Of a stretch of 27,370 nucleotides of DNA, positions 9,045 through 16,159 are shown piece by piece. Every line of letters begins with the position of its first letter. Position 1 is the stretch's first letter. A program made the translations under genes and the position numbers. Source of the DNA: SCN-69-37 sp044507065 (GTDB taxonomy: Bacteria; Acidobacteriota; Vicinamibacteria; Vicinamibacterales; SCN-69-37); assembly GCA_044507065.1 (NCBI GenBank), contig JBIQJY010000046.1, forward strand, positions 1-27,370. Reading direction: 5' to 3'. Under the pieces are notes generated by a model, which saw only the letters and a program-made list of their open reading frames with translations, was not told the origin of the DNA and ran no database searches.

Positions 9045-9110
9045 GCGACGGAACCCCGGGAGGGGATCCGCAGTATCTCACGGGCCGGCAGGCGCGCCGA
9101 ACCGTCGCGA

Positions 9111-9116
9111 TAGAGT
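9111..9116 (+). promoter_or_regulatory. -10-like box immediately before esterase start
   Basis: TAGAGT ends 6 nt before the ATG at 9123, and no Shine-Dalgarno sequence is visible. If used, transcription would begin at or next to the start codon, giving a leaderless mRNA. The hexamer matches the -10 consensus at four of six positions and no good -35 box is seen, so support is modest. Confidence 0.35.
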
Positions 9117-9122
9117 AAGACC

Positions 9123-10325
9123 ATGCTGAGACGAGTGTGCTGCCTCCGGGTGCTGCTGGCCTTCTCTATCGCAACGATGGTCGCCGGTGCGACCTTCGCG
9201 CAGGCGCCGCCCGCCTACGTGTCCCCGGAGATCAACGCCGACCGGACGGTGACCTTCCGGCTTCACGCGCCGGAGGCCCGGACCGTCACGGTGAGCGGCG
9301 AACTCGGCGGCCAGACGCTCACGATGAGCCGGGACGCGAACGGCCTGTGGTCGGCCACGACAACGCCGCTGCCACCCGACATCTACACCTACGGCTTCAA
9401 CGTCGACGGCGTACCCGCGCTGGATCCGCGAAATGCCAACACCAAGTACGGCTACGGCATGTTCGGCGCCGCCAGCATCGTGCAGGTGCCGGGCGACGCG
9501 CCGGCCTTCTACGACGTCAAGCCCGTGCCGCACGGCGCCGTGCGCATCCAGCCCTACGTCTCTCGCGCGCTGGGTGTGGCGCGCACGGCCTGGATCTACA
9601 CGCCACCTGGCTACGAGGAAGGCAGCAACTATCCCGTCCTGTACCTCCTGCACGGCGGCGGCGATATCGAGTCCGGCTGGACGATGATCGGCCGGGCGAA
9701 CAACATCCTCGACAACCTGATCGCCGAGGGGAAAGCGCAGCCGATGGTGGTGGTGATGCCGCTCGGCCATCCCATCCAGAGTTTCTGGACCGGACCGGCG
9801 AAGGCACTGGCCGATCCGCTGTCCGCGCTGCCGGCCGGATCGAACCTCGAGGACCTGATTCGCGCGCTGATGGCCGGTGACGGCAAGGGCGGACTCTCGC
9901 CCGTGGCGCTCGACATCGTCGACGATGTCGTCCCGATGGTCGAACGCGACTTCAAGGTGTCGCGCCGTCCGGACTTCCGCGCGATTGCCGGCCTGTCGAT
10001 GGGCGGGGGACAGGCGGTGAACATCGCCTTCAACCGGCCCGACATGTTCCGCTACCTGGTGCTGATGAGCCCGGCCGTCGTCGGCGGCGGCGAGTCGCTC
10101 TACCCGGGTATCTTCGGAATGCCCGGGAACGTGAATGGCCAGTTCAAGCTGTTCTGGCTCGGCGTCGGCAGGGACGATACGCTCACGGGTCCCGGCGACC
10201 ACGCGTTTTCCGCCTCGCTCAAACAGGCGGGCATCAACCACACGTTTGCCGTGACCGAGGGCCGCCACGAGTGGACGGTGTGGCGGCAGTACCTGCGCGA
10301 CGTGGCGCCGCTGCTCTTCAGGTGA
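9123..10325 (+). CDS. Secreted alpha/beta-hydrolase esterase, CE1/enterochelin-esterase-like (second copy)
   Basis: Encodes 400 aa. A signal peptide (about 1-27, ending FAQA) is followed by an E-set/CBM48-like domain (about 30-125) and an alpha/beta-hydrolase domain (about 135-400). Visible are the HGGG oxyanion motif (177-180), nucleophile S292 in GLSMGG, a likely acid at D351 or D352 and H382 in RHEW. It is a clear paralogue of the esterase at 1340-2602: the segments around TPPGYE, YPVLYL and ILDNLIA are nearly the same. It differs in lacking the Pro/Ala-rich linker and in carrying an insertion of about 30 residues (about 222-262) before the segment leading to the nucleophile. Its stop overlaps the start of the next hydrolase (GTGA). 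The substrate is unknown; plant or microbial polysaccharide esters are the usual targets. Confidence 0.9.
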   Translation: MLRRVCCLRVLLAFSIATMVAGATFAQAPPAYVSPEINADRTVTFRLHAPEARTVTVSGELGGQTLTMSRDANGLWSATTTPLPPDIYTYGFNVDGVPALDPRNANTKYGYGMFGAASIVQVPGDAPAFYDVKPVPHGAVRIQPYVSRALGVARTAWIYTPPGYEEGSNYPVLYLLHGGGDIESGWTMIGRANNILDNLIAEGKAQPMVVVMPLGHPIQSFWTGPAKALADPLSALPAGSNLEDLIRALMAGDGKGGLSPVALDIVDDVVPMVERDFKVSRRPDFRAIAGLSMGGGQAVNIAFNRPDMFRYLVLMSPAVVGGGESLYPGIFGMPGNVNGQFKLFWLGVGRDDTLTGPGDHAFSASLKQAGINHTFAVTEGRHEWTVWRQYLRDVAPLLFR

Positions 10326-10948
10326 CGCCGGCGCCATCGCCTGGGGCCACGGTCATCCTGATTCATGGCAATGGCGGCTGTACCGCTGGCGATTTCTGGC
10401 TGCCCGCCGTCGAGCGCGACCTGACAGCGTCCGGACTCCGCGTCATCAACCGGACGTTTCCCGACAACACGAAGGCACGCGCGCGGATCTGGCTGCCGTT
10501 TCTCGAGTCACTCGGCGCCGACGAGCACACCATCGTCGTCGGGCACTCGTCGGGAGCGCTTGCCGCCATGCGCTACGCGGAAACGCATCCGCTGCTCGGA
10601 TCGGTGCTGGTCGGCGTGTGCCACACCGACCTCGGTGACGGGTTCGAGGCGGCGAGCGGGTTCTACGAGGCCCCGTGGCGCTGGGATCGCATCCGCGCGA
10701 ACCAGCGGTGGATTGGCATCTTCAATTCGAGCGACGACCCGCACATTCCAGTTGCCGAAGCGCGCTTCGTCGCCGCGCAGTTGCGGTGCAGCTACTTCGA
10801 GTTCGAGGACCGCGGCCACTTCACCGACTCCACGCTGCCGGAGGTATCGGCCTTCATCCTCCGCAAGCTCGGCATCGGAAATCACGGCCGCAGGGCGGAA
10901 CCGAGCGAGGCCGGACGCGGTCCTGTTCCGACCCAGAGGTTGCGGTAG
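10322..10948 (+). CDS. RBBP9/YdeN-type serine hydrolase
   Basis: Encodes 208 aa from a GTG start that overlaps the esterase stop as GTGA, a classic coupling arrangement. The protein is a small cytosolic alpha/beta hydrolase. It shows HGNGG near the N-terminus, then nucleophile S76 in GHSSGA followed by AAMRYAETH, acid D139 in SSDDP, and H166 in RGHF. These positions almost coincide with the human RBBP9 triad (S75, D138, H165). No signal peptide is present. An upstream ATG at 10271 lies deep inside the esterase gene and would add an unrelated tail, so GTG is preferred. About 20 residues at the C-terminus exceed the family norm and overlap the convergent lipoprotein gene by 67 bp. The biological substrate is unknown even for most family members. 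Confidence 0.88.
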   Translation: MTPAPSPGATVILIHGNGGCTAGDFWLPAVERDLTASGLRVINRTFPDNTKARARIWLPFLESLGADEHTIVVGHSSGALAAMRYAETHPLLGSVLVGVCHTDLGDGFEAASGFYEAPWRWDRIRANQRWIGIFNSSDDPHIPVAEARFVAAQLRCSYFEFEDRGHFTDSTLPEVSAFILRKLGIGNHGRRAEPSEAGRGPVPTQRLR

Positions 10949-12000
10949 ATCGCTCCGGGATAGGAACCCGACTCGACGCCCGCGTCGGTCGCACCGAGAT
11001 ACACGAAGTGCTGCGGCGGGTTGTAGGTGCCTGGCGTGGACTGCGACCGCTCGTAAACGACGGGGCCGGCCGCGCCGCCCTCGCGCACCGTCAGCCGGAA
11101 GGACGGGCCCCACGATGCCTCCCACAGATAGGTGGTGCCCGGGTTGAGCGCCCGGACGCCATCGGCCCGCGCGCCGAAGTCCGGCTCGTACTTCAGATCC
11201 GAGTCGCCCATCAGCACCTTGTAGGAAATCGCGTTGTCGGGGTTCCCCGGGATGCCGCGATACTGCACGTTGAACAGGAACTTGCTGTCGAACAGTCGCG
11301 GCGTGGCATCACTCATCGAGAAGATGCGGGCCTTCTCCTGCGGCAGGCCCGGCTGCAGGCCCTCGACCTCGACCGAGATCACACCCGCGCCAATCGTGTT
11401 CGCGAGCTGGTAGCGCACCCACGAGGTGGCCGTATCCACGCGCAGGCCGCGCTGGCCCATGAACGTGGTCGATCCCGAGCGCGCGCCAATCGTCTCGCCG
11501 TGGATGAGCGGGTCGTACAGCTGGCCACCCCGATTGAAGCCCACGAGTTTCGTACGGAACCGGAGTGTCGTCGACCAGGGCGATGACTCGGTTCCCTGAG
11601 TGACACGCGCCCGCCAGTACATCCGCGTGGCCGGCTGCAGGTCGGCCGCCGGGGTGAAGCTCGTCGTGCCGCCGGCACCTTCGGCAATCCCGGCCTGCGA
11701 GACGCTCGCCGACAGACCAGGCACATGGGAGGCGATAACGGTCGAGAAGTCGGAACGGTCGGAGATCTGGAACTCGTAGGTACGGGCGCCGGCAGCCGCA
11801 CTCGGACTGTTCTGGATGGTCAGGGTGGGACGCAGCGTATCGAGCTGCTGATCGTCGGCCGGCGCCTGTGGCGTGGGCGCCGCCAGCGTCACCGGCCCGG
11901 GACCGGTGGGAACCTGGCCACCAGAGCCCGATTCACCGCGGCCGCACGCCATGACCACAACGGCCGCACACACCACGACTGCACTCGACATCGTACGCAT
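10882..12000 (-). CDS. Lipoprotein with FN3-like domain and beta-rich C-terminal domain, function unknown
   Basis: Encodes 372 aa. The start at 12000 is supported by AGGAG about 8 nt upstream; the frame is open further, to 12042, but has no such site there. A lipoprotein signal ends V-M-A-C with the lipidated C19. An FN3-like segment (about 40-150) carries repeated FN3 hallmarks: a Pro-rich beginning, Y-x-F-Q-I-S, and Y-W-R-A-R. The rest (about 155-372) is rich in predicted beta strands and aromatic residues and may be a jelly-roll (concanavalin/LamG-like) domain; this is inference. No catalytic motif is recognised. It follows the thioredoxin gene on the same strand, but a TATGAT box at 12047-12042 suggests its own promoter. 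A role in binding polysaccharide at the cell surface is possible but not shown. Confidence 0.82.
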   Translation of the reverse strand: MRTMSSAVVVCAAVVVMACGRGESGSGGQVPTGPGPVTLAAPTPQAPADDQQLDTLRPTLTIQNSPSAAAGARTYEFQISDRSDFSTVIASHVPGLSASVSQAGIAEGAGGTTSFTPAADLQPATRMYWRARVTQGTESSPWSTTLRFRTKLVGFNRGGQLYDPLIHGETIGARSGSTTFMGQRGLRVDTATSWVRYQLANTIGAGVISVEVEGLQPGLPQEKARIFSMSDATPRLFDSKFLFNVQYRGIPGNPDNAISYKVLMGDSDLKYEPDFGARADGVRALNPGTTYLWEASWGPSFRLTVREGGAAGPVVYERSQSTPGTYNPPQHFVYLGATDAGVESGSYPGAIYRNLWVGTGPRPASLGSALRP

Positions 12001-12041
12001 CGATACGCTCCTGCGGAGCGCATGGTGCGCGCCGACGCTCA

Positions 12042-12047
12042 ATCATA
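12042..12047 (-). promoter_or_regulatory. -10 box for the FN3 lipoprotein gene
   Basis: TATGAT on the minus strand matches five of six -10 consensus bases and lies about 42 nt before the ATG at 12000. That leaves a leader of about 35 nt containing the AGGAG ribosome site. No convincing -35 box is seen at the right distance. Confidence 0.45.
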
Positions 12048-12084
12048 GACGACCGCCCGGGTCGATCCGCGCCGACAAGGAAGC

Positions 12085-12507
12085 TCAGGCCTGTTCGAGC
12101 CAGCGCTTCATCTGTGCGGCGTCGACCAGCCCGGCCTGCTGCATCACGACGCGGCCGTCCTTGATGACGACGAAGTTCGGGATGCCCGAGACACGGTAGC
12201 GGGCGGCGATGTCGGGATGGGCTTCGGTGTCGACCTTGACGACGAGCGCGCGGCCGGCCATGTCAGCTGCCGTCTGCTTCACCTCGGGCGCGGCACGGCG
12301 GCACGGGCCGCACCACTCCGCCCAGAAATCGATCAGTACCGGCAGCGGCGATTGTTCGACGATTTCGTCGAAGGCGGCGGTGTCGACATCGATTGGCGTC
12401 GAGACCGGGGTAAGCGCCGTCCGGCACGCGCCGCAGACAGCCGACTTCGTCACGTTCGCGGCGCCAACGCGATTGTTCCGCCCGCACGACGAACACCTGA
12501 TCACCAT
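12085..12507 (-). CDS. trxC: Thioredoxin 2 (zinc-ribbon thioredoxin)
   Basis: Encodes 140 aa, the usual size of TrxC (139 in E. coli). An N-terminal zinc ribbon is formed by C5-x2-C8 and C25-x2-C28. The thioredoxin fold carries the redox motif W65-C-G-P-C69 and the cis-proline segment GIPNF. TrxC is a cytosolic disulfide reductase linked to oxidative stress, and its zinc site is itself redox-sensitive. TAGGAG lies about 9 nt before the ATG, and CATAAT at 12529-12524 may be the -10 box, giving a very short leader. Downstream on the same strand is the FN3 lipoprotein; divergent upstream is the M1 peptidase. The region just upstream is affected by an assembly gap. Confidence 0.95.
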   Translation of the reverse strand: MVIRCSSCGRNNRVGAANVTKSAVCGACRTALTPVSTPIDVDTAAFDEIVEQSPLPVLIDFWAEWCGPCRRAAPEVKQTAADMAGRALVVKVDTEAHPDIAARYRVSGIPNFVVIKDGRVVMQQAGLVDAAQMKRWLEQA

Positions 12508-12524
12508 GACGTCCTCTCCTACGA

Positions 12525-12579
12525 TTATGCCCCGCGGCTCGGCGCGACGCCGTGGCCGGCCGCCGGGGCTACAATGCGC
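12525..12579. repeat. 55-bp contig-end duplicate, left copy
   Basis: These 55 bases are identical to 12680-12734 on the far side of the N gap. They are most simply the same genomic bases reported at both contig ends. The stretch holds upstream sequence of trxC. Confidence 0.9.
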
Positions 12580-12679
12580 NNNNNNNNNNNNNNNNNNNNN
12601 NNNNNNNNNNNNNNNNNNNNNNNNNNNNNNNNNNNNNNNNNNNNNNNNNNNNNNNNNNNNNNNNNNNNNNNNNNNNNNN
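12580..12679. other. Assembly gap of exactly 100 N
   Basis: A round-number gap placed by a scaffolder. Because both flanks repeat the same 55 bases, the real distance is probably zero with a 55-bp overlap, and no sequence is missing. After collapse, trxC and the M1 peptidase gene are 81 bp apart. Confidence 0.95.
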
Positions 12680-12734
12680 TTATGCCCCGCGGCTCGGCGC
12701 GACGCCGTGGCCGGCCGCCGGGGCTACAATGCGC
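12680..12734. repeat. 55-bp contig-end duplicate, right copy
   Basis: Identical to 12525-12579. It contains a TACAAT -10-like box (12725-12730) that reads toward the M1 peptidase gene. Confidence 0.9.
12725..12730 (+). promoter_or_regulatory. -10 box for the M1-like peptidase gene
   Basis: TACAAT matches five of six -10 consensus bases and lies 13 nt before the ATG at 12744. The predicted mRNA leader is only about 7 nt and lacks a Shine-Dalgarno sequence. No clear -35 box is present. Confidence 0.4.
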
Positions 12735-12743
12735 TGAGCCTGC

Positions 12744-15386
12744 ATGATTACCGCGGTCGCGCTCGCCCTGCACTTGCTGGCATGGCCCCCGGCCATCGGC
12801 GCGCAGGCGACCGACCCGGTCACCCACCTGTTGCTCGGTCTGGAGACGGCGCTCGAATCGGGCGATCTCGACTCGTTCTTCGGAACGTCGGCCCCGGCGC
12901 TCGGCGGCGATGACCGCGCGTGGCTCACACGCGTCGTGCCGCCGGGCGGCGTGTCCGCGGCCGCGCTGCATGAACGTTCGCGATCGGAGGCCGGCGTCTT
13001 CGTCGAGGTCTTCCTGTCGTACGGCACGCGCGCGACCATCGCCAGCTGGTGGCTGACCGTTGCGACCAGCGAGTCCGGCGCACCGCGCATCCGATCGATC
13101 ACCGAAGTCTCCCGGTTCGATGGCCTCGTGTCGGTGGCGCTCGACACCACCCGGCAGTTCGACGTCGAGGACCTGAGGATCGACGGGCCCGATTTCTCCG
13201 TCCTCCTGCCGTCCGGCACCGTGTTCGTGGCCGGCAACGGCGACGACGGCCCCACGGCCCTCGTCGTCATGGGCCGGGCCGCGATCGCGTTCGCGCCGCC
13301 GGACGCAGCCGAACAGGGCCAGCTCGTCATCTTCGATGACCGTCCCACGCTCGAGACAACGGCCGACGATCTGTTCGTCCGCGTCAATCCCGGCGACGTC
13401 GGACGCACCGTGTCCTGGCGCCGGATGGATGAACGGCCCGTCGATCCGGACGCACTCACCCACGCGCGCGCAGTGTTCGACGAGCGCGTCGGCCTCAGCT
13501 ACCGGTTCGACCTGGGCGATCTCTCGAGCGGGGAATGGTCACTCGAGCCGGCTCCCGACAGCCTGCTCGTCGCGTTCCGGACGTCGCGCCACGGCTGGTT
13601 GACCTACGGGCGCTCTCCCGGCGATCCGGAAGACGTGGCGCTGTTCGATCGCGCACGACTCAAGCAGATCTCGCTCTACAGATCGGCGGACGCCGGCGAA
13701 GCGGACCCCTCGCTCGACGCCGCGTTCGACGTGCGCCACACCGATGTCGATCTGACATTCGACCCGTCACGAGAACGGTTGAGCGGGCGCGCATCGCTGA
13801 CGTTGTCGCCCCGACGTGCACTGTCGTCACTCACGCTCAGGCTCGCCGACGAGTTGCGTGTATCGTCGGTCTGGTCGCCCGAACTGGGCCCGTTGCTGCC
13901 ACTGCGCACGGCCGGTTACGACTCGCTCGTGCTCGCGCTGCCGGGCGTTGTCGAACCGGGCCGCCTCATCACGCTCGACGTTCAGTATCACGGCCGTCTC
14001 GCGCCGCTGGAACTGACGCAGGAAAGCCTGCGGGTCGACGCCGACGCCACGGTGCAGGACCCGTCGGGCTTCCCCGATCTGCCCGTGACCTACGAGCCTC
14101 GCTACCTGTACAGCCAGCGCTCGTGGTGGTATCCGCAGACGTCACTGCCGCGGCACGCGACGGCATCCATTCGCCTGACGGTGCCCGACTCGCTGTTTGC
14201 GCTTGCCACCGGGCACCTGGTGTCTGACGTCGTCTCGCCGGCGATGACGATCGACGGCAACAGCCGCGAACGATTCGTCCGCACGCTGACCTACCGCGCC
14301 GAACGCCCGGTGCGCTACCTGTCGTTTCTCGTCGCGCGGCTCGTGCCGGTGGGCGGCGCCGAGGCGCGCGTGCCGGTCGCCACGACGCCGACGGCTGGCC
14401 CGGCTGCTCCCGAGGCAGCGACGCCCGTCGCGGTGAACGTGATGATTGCGCCGGGCCAGTCGCAGCCGATGCGGGCGACACCCGACCGTGTCGCCTCGAT
14501 GGTCGAGTTCTACGCGGGCGTCATTGGCGCGGCGCCGTATCCGTCGCTCACGATTGCCGCCCTCGAGAGCGGGCTGCCCGGCGGCCACAGCCCGGCCTAC
14601 TTCGCGCTGATCAACCAGGCGCCGGCCCGCACCTCCTTCTCATGGGCCAACGACCCCGTCGCGTTTCGCGATGCGCCGGACTTCTTCCTGGCGCACGAGG
14701 TGGCGCATCAGTGGTGGGGCCAGGCGATAGGCGGCACCGACTATCGTTCGCTCTGGATCAGCGAGGGTTTCGCGCAGTACTTCGCCTGGCTGTACGTCGT
14801 CTCCACGCAGGGAGACGACATCGGCCGGCGCATGATGGCGCGCATGCGCCGCACGTCGGCGCGCCTGGCGCGCGAGGGCCCAATCGACCTCGGCTTCCGC
14901 CTCGGCCACCTTCGCGGCGACAGGCGCATCCTTCGCAGCATTGTCTACAACAAGTCCGCGGTCGTGCTGCACATGCTGCGGCGGCTCATTGGCGACGAGG
15001 CGTTCACTGCCGGGTTGCGCCGCTTGTACGCCGACAGCCGGTTCACCGCGATCGACGTCGACGATGTCGAAGCCGCGTTTCAGGCCGGCACCACCGTGCC
15101 TCTCGCGCGCTTCTTCACACGCTGGATCCGGGAAGCCGGCGTTCCGACCCTTCGCCTTGACTGGACCCGCGACACGACGGGCACCGGCGTCACCGTGACG
15201 ACAGAGCAACACGGCGCGATCTTCGACCTGCCCTATGACGTCACGGTGCACTACGAAGACGGCACGCGCGAAACGACCACGCTCCGGATCATCGACGGTG
15301 CGACGCGCTTCCCGCTGGAAACGCGCGGGCCCGTCCGGCGGGTCACCTTCGACGATGACCTGACGATCGCAAACGTGATCCGCTGA
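12744..15386 (+). CDS. Secreted M1-family (gluzincin) metallopeptidase with long N-terminal extension
   Basis: Encodes 880 aa. A signal peptide (about 1-20, ending IGAQA) targets it outside the cytoplasm. The zinc site is textbook M1: H651-E652-V-A-H655 and E674 exactly 19 residues later (SEGF), plus the probable transition-state Tyr Y735 in VYNKSAVV. The exopeptidase motif GxMEN is not recognisable; the matching region reads LESGLPGG, so N-terminal recognition may differ. The M1 beta domain appears to start only near residue 330, leaving about 300 extra N-terminal residues with no recognised domain. An in-frame stop at 12735 fixes the start region. Aminopeptidase activity is probable for the family but not certain given the altered motif. 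Confidence 0.88.
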   Translation: MITAVALALHLLAWPPAIGAQATDPVTHLLLGLETALESGDLDSFFGTSAPALGGDDRAWLTRVVPPGGVSAAALHERSRSEAGVFVEVFLSYGTRATIASWWLTVATSESGAPRIRSITEVSRFDGLVSVALDTTRQFDVEDLRIDGPDFSVLLPSGTVFVAGNGDDGPTALVVMGRAAIAFAPPDAAEQGQLVIFDDRPTLETTADDLFVRVNPGDVGRTVSWRRMDERPVDPDALTHARAVFDERVGLSYRFDLGDLSSGEWSLEPAPDSLLVAFRTSRHGWLTYGRSPGDPEDVALFDRARLKQISLYRSADAGEADPSLDAAFDVRHTDVDLTFDPSRERLSGRASLTLSPRRALSSLTLRLADELRVSSVWSPELGPLLPLRTAGYDSLVLALPGVVEPGRLITLDVQYHGRLAPLELTQESLRVDADATVQDPSGFPDLPVTYEPRYLYSQRSWWYPQTSLPRHATASIRLTVPDSLFALATGHLVSDVVSPAMTIDGNSRERFVRTLTYRAERPVRYLSFLVARLVPVGGAEARVPVATTPTAGPAAPEAATPVAVNVMIAPGQSQPMRATPDRVASMVEFYAGVIGAAPYPSLTIAALESGLPGGHSPAYFALINQAPARTSFSWANDPVAFRDAPDFFLAHEVAHQWWGQAIGGTDYRSLWISEGFAQYFAWLYVVSTQGDDIGRRMMARMRRTSARLAREGPIDLGFRLGHLRGDRRILRSIVYNKSAVVLHMLRRLIGDEAFTAGLRRLYADSRFTAIDVDDVEAAFQAGTTVPLARFFTRWIREAGVPTLRLDWTRDTTGTGVTVTTEQHGAIFDLPYDVTVHYEDGTRETTTLRIIDGATRFPLETRGPVRRVTFDDDLTIANVIR

Positions 15387-15427
15387 ATCCGCTTGCCGTC
15401 CGGAGACCACAGCGGCGCCGGGTGCGG

Positions 15428-15433
15428 GATAAT
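15428..15433 (+). promoter_or_regulatory. -10 box immediately before HAD gene start
   Basis: GATAAT matches five of six -10 consensus bases and ends 6 nt before the ATG at 15440. There is no Shine-Dalgarno sequence, so a leaderless transcript starting at the ATG is predicted. The -35 region is weak. Confidence 0.45.
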
Positions 15434-15439
15434 GCCCGG

Positions 15440-16120
15440 ATGTCCGACGCGCCGAACACCCGCATCACCACCGTCATCTTCGACTTCGACGGCGTCATTG
15501 CCGACACCGAGGGCCTGCACCTGCGTGCCTTCCAGGACATCTTCGAGCGCCGCGGCTGGCGGCTCGACGAGCGCGACTATTTCGACCGGTATCTGGGCTA
15601 CGACGACGTGGGACTGGTCGTGGCGTTCGGGCAGGAGCACGGGCTCGCGCTCGGCGCCCCGGACGTTGACACATTGGTCGACGAGAAGACGCGCCTGTTT
15701 GCGACCTATCTCGAAGCCGGCGAGATGCTTTTCCCCACGGCCCGCGCGTGTATCGAGCGGCTCTCGAAGGCCTACAGCCTGGGGATCGCCTCGGGCGCGC
15801 TCCGGGTCGAGATACGGGCCATCCTGGCCGACGCGGGACTGCTCCACCACTTCCCCGTCATTGTCGCGGCTGACGACGTCACCGAATGCAAGCCGGCGCC
15901 GGAGCCCTACCTGAAGGCCGCGACGGCCCTCTCGGCCGACCCGGCACGGTGCGTGGCAATCGAGGATTCGGCGGCCGGCCTCGCGGCGGCGAAGGCCGCC
16001 GGCATGCGCACGATCGGCCTGACGACCACGTCACCACGCGCGCTGCTCACCGATGCCGACGTGATTTTCGATGGACTGCACCAGATTTCCGCCGAAACCG
16101 TGGCGAAGCTCGGGCGGTAG
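15440..16120 (+). CDS. HAD-superfamily hydrolase, beta-phosphoglucomutase-like
   Basis: Encodes 226 aa. The four HAD motifs are visible: nucleophile D15 and general acid D17 in DFDGVIADTE, S118 in ASGA, K151 in ECKPAPE, and E175-D176 in IEDSAAG. The helical cap between motifs I and II and the overall length fit the beta-phosphoglucomutase/phosphatase subfamily, cytosolic enzymes acting on small sugar phosphates. Sequence alone does not separate mutase from phosphatase. A GTG at 15422 would add six residues but overlaps the likely -10 box at 15428-15433, so the ATG at 15440 is chosen. It lies between two exported peptidase genes, on the same strand. Confidence 0.9.
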   Translation: MSDAPNTRITTVIFDFDGVIADTEGLHLRAFQDIFERRGWRLDERDYFDRYLGYDDVGLVVAFGQEHGLALGAPDVDTLVDEKTRLFATYLEAGEMLFPTARACIERLSKAYSLGIASGALRVEIRAILADAGLLHHFPVIVAADDVTECKPAPEPYLKAATALSADPARCVAIEDSAAGLAAAKAAGMRTIGLTTTSPRALLTDADVIFDGLHQISAETVAKLGR

Positions 16121-16126
16121 TAGCAT
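16121..16126 (+). promoter_or_regulatory. -10-like box for the M49 peptidase gene
   Basis: TAGCAT lies directly after the HAD stop codon and about 34 nt before the ATG at 16160. It is the same hexamer as the -10 box before the his leader peptide. The -35 region lies inside the HAD gene and is not recognisable, so support is modest. Confidence 0.3.
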
Positions 16127-16159
16127 GGCCGTCTGCTGCCCCTCATCAGGAGAGTTGTC

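Noticed and set aside
10271..10321. ATG start giving a 225-aa version of the RBBP9-like hydrolase
   Set aside because: The extra 17 residues lie in esterase coding sequence and do not resemble the family N-terminus; GTG 10322 gives the expected triad positions.
12525..12734. 55-bp direct repeats as target-site duplications or attachment sites of a mobile element
   Set aside because: They flank only 100 N, and an identical repeat length occurs at the second gap, so they are contig overlaps.
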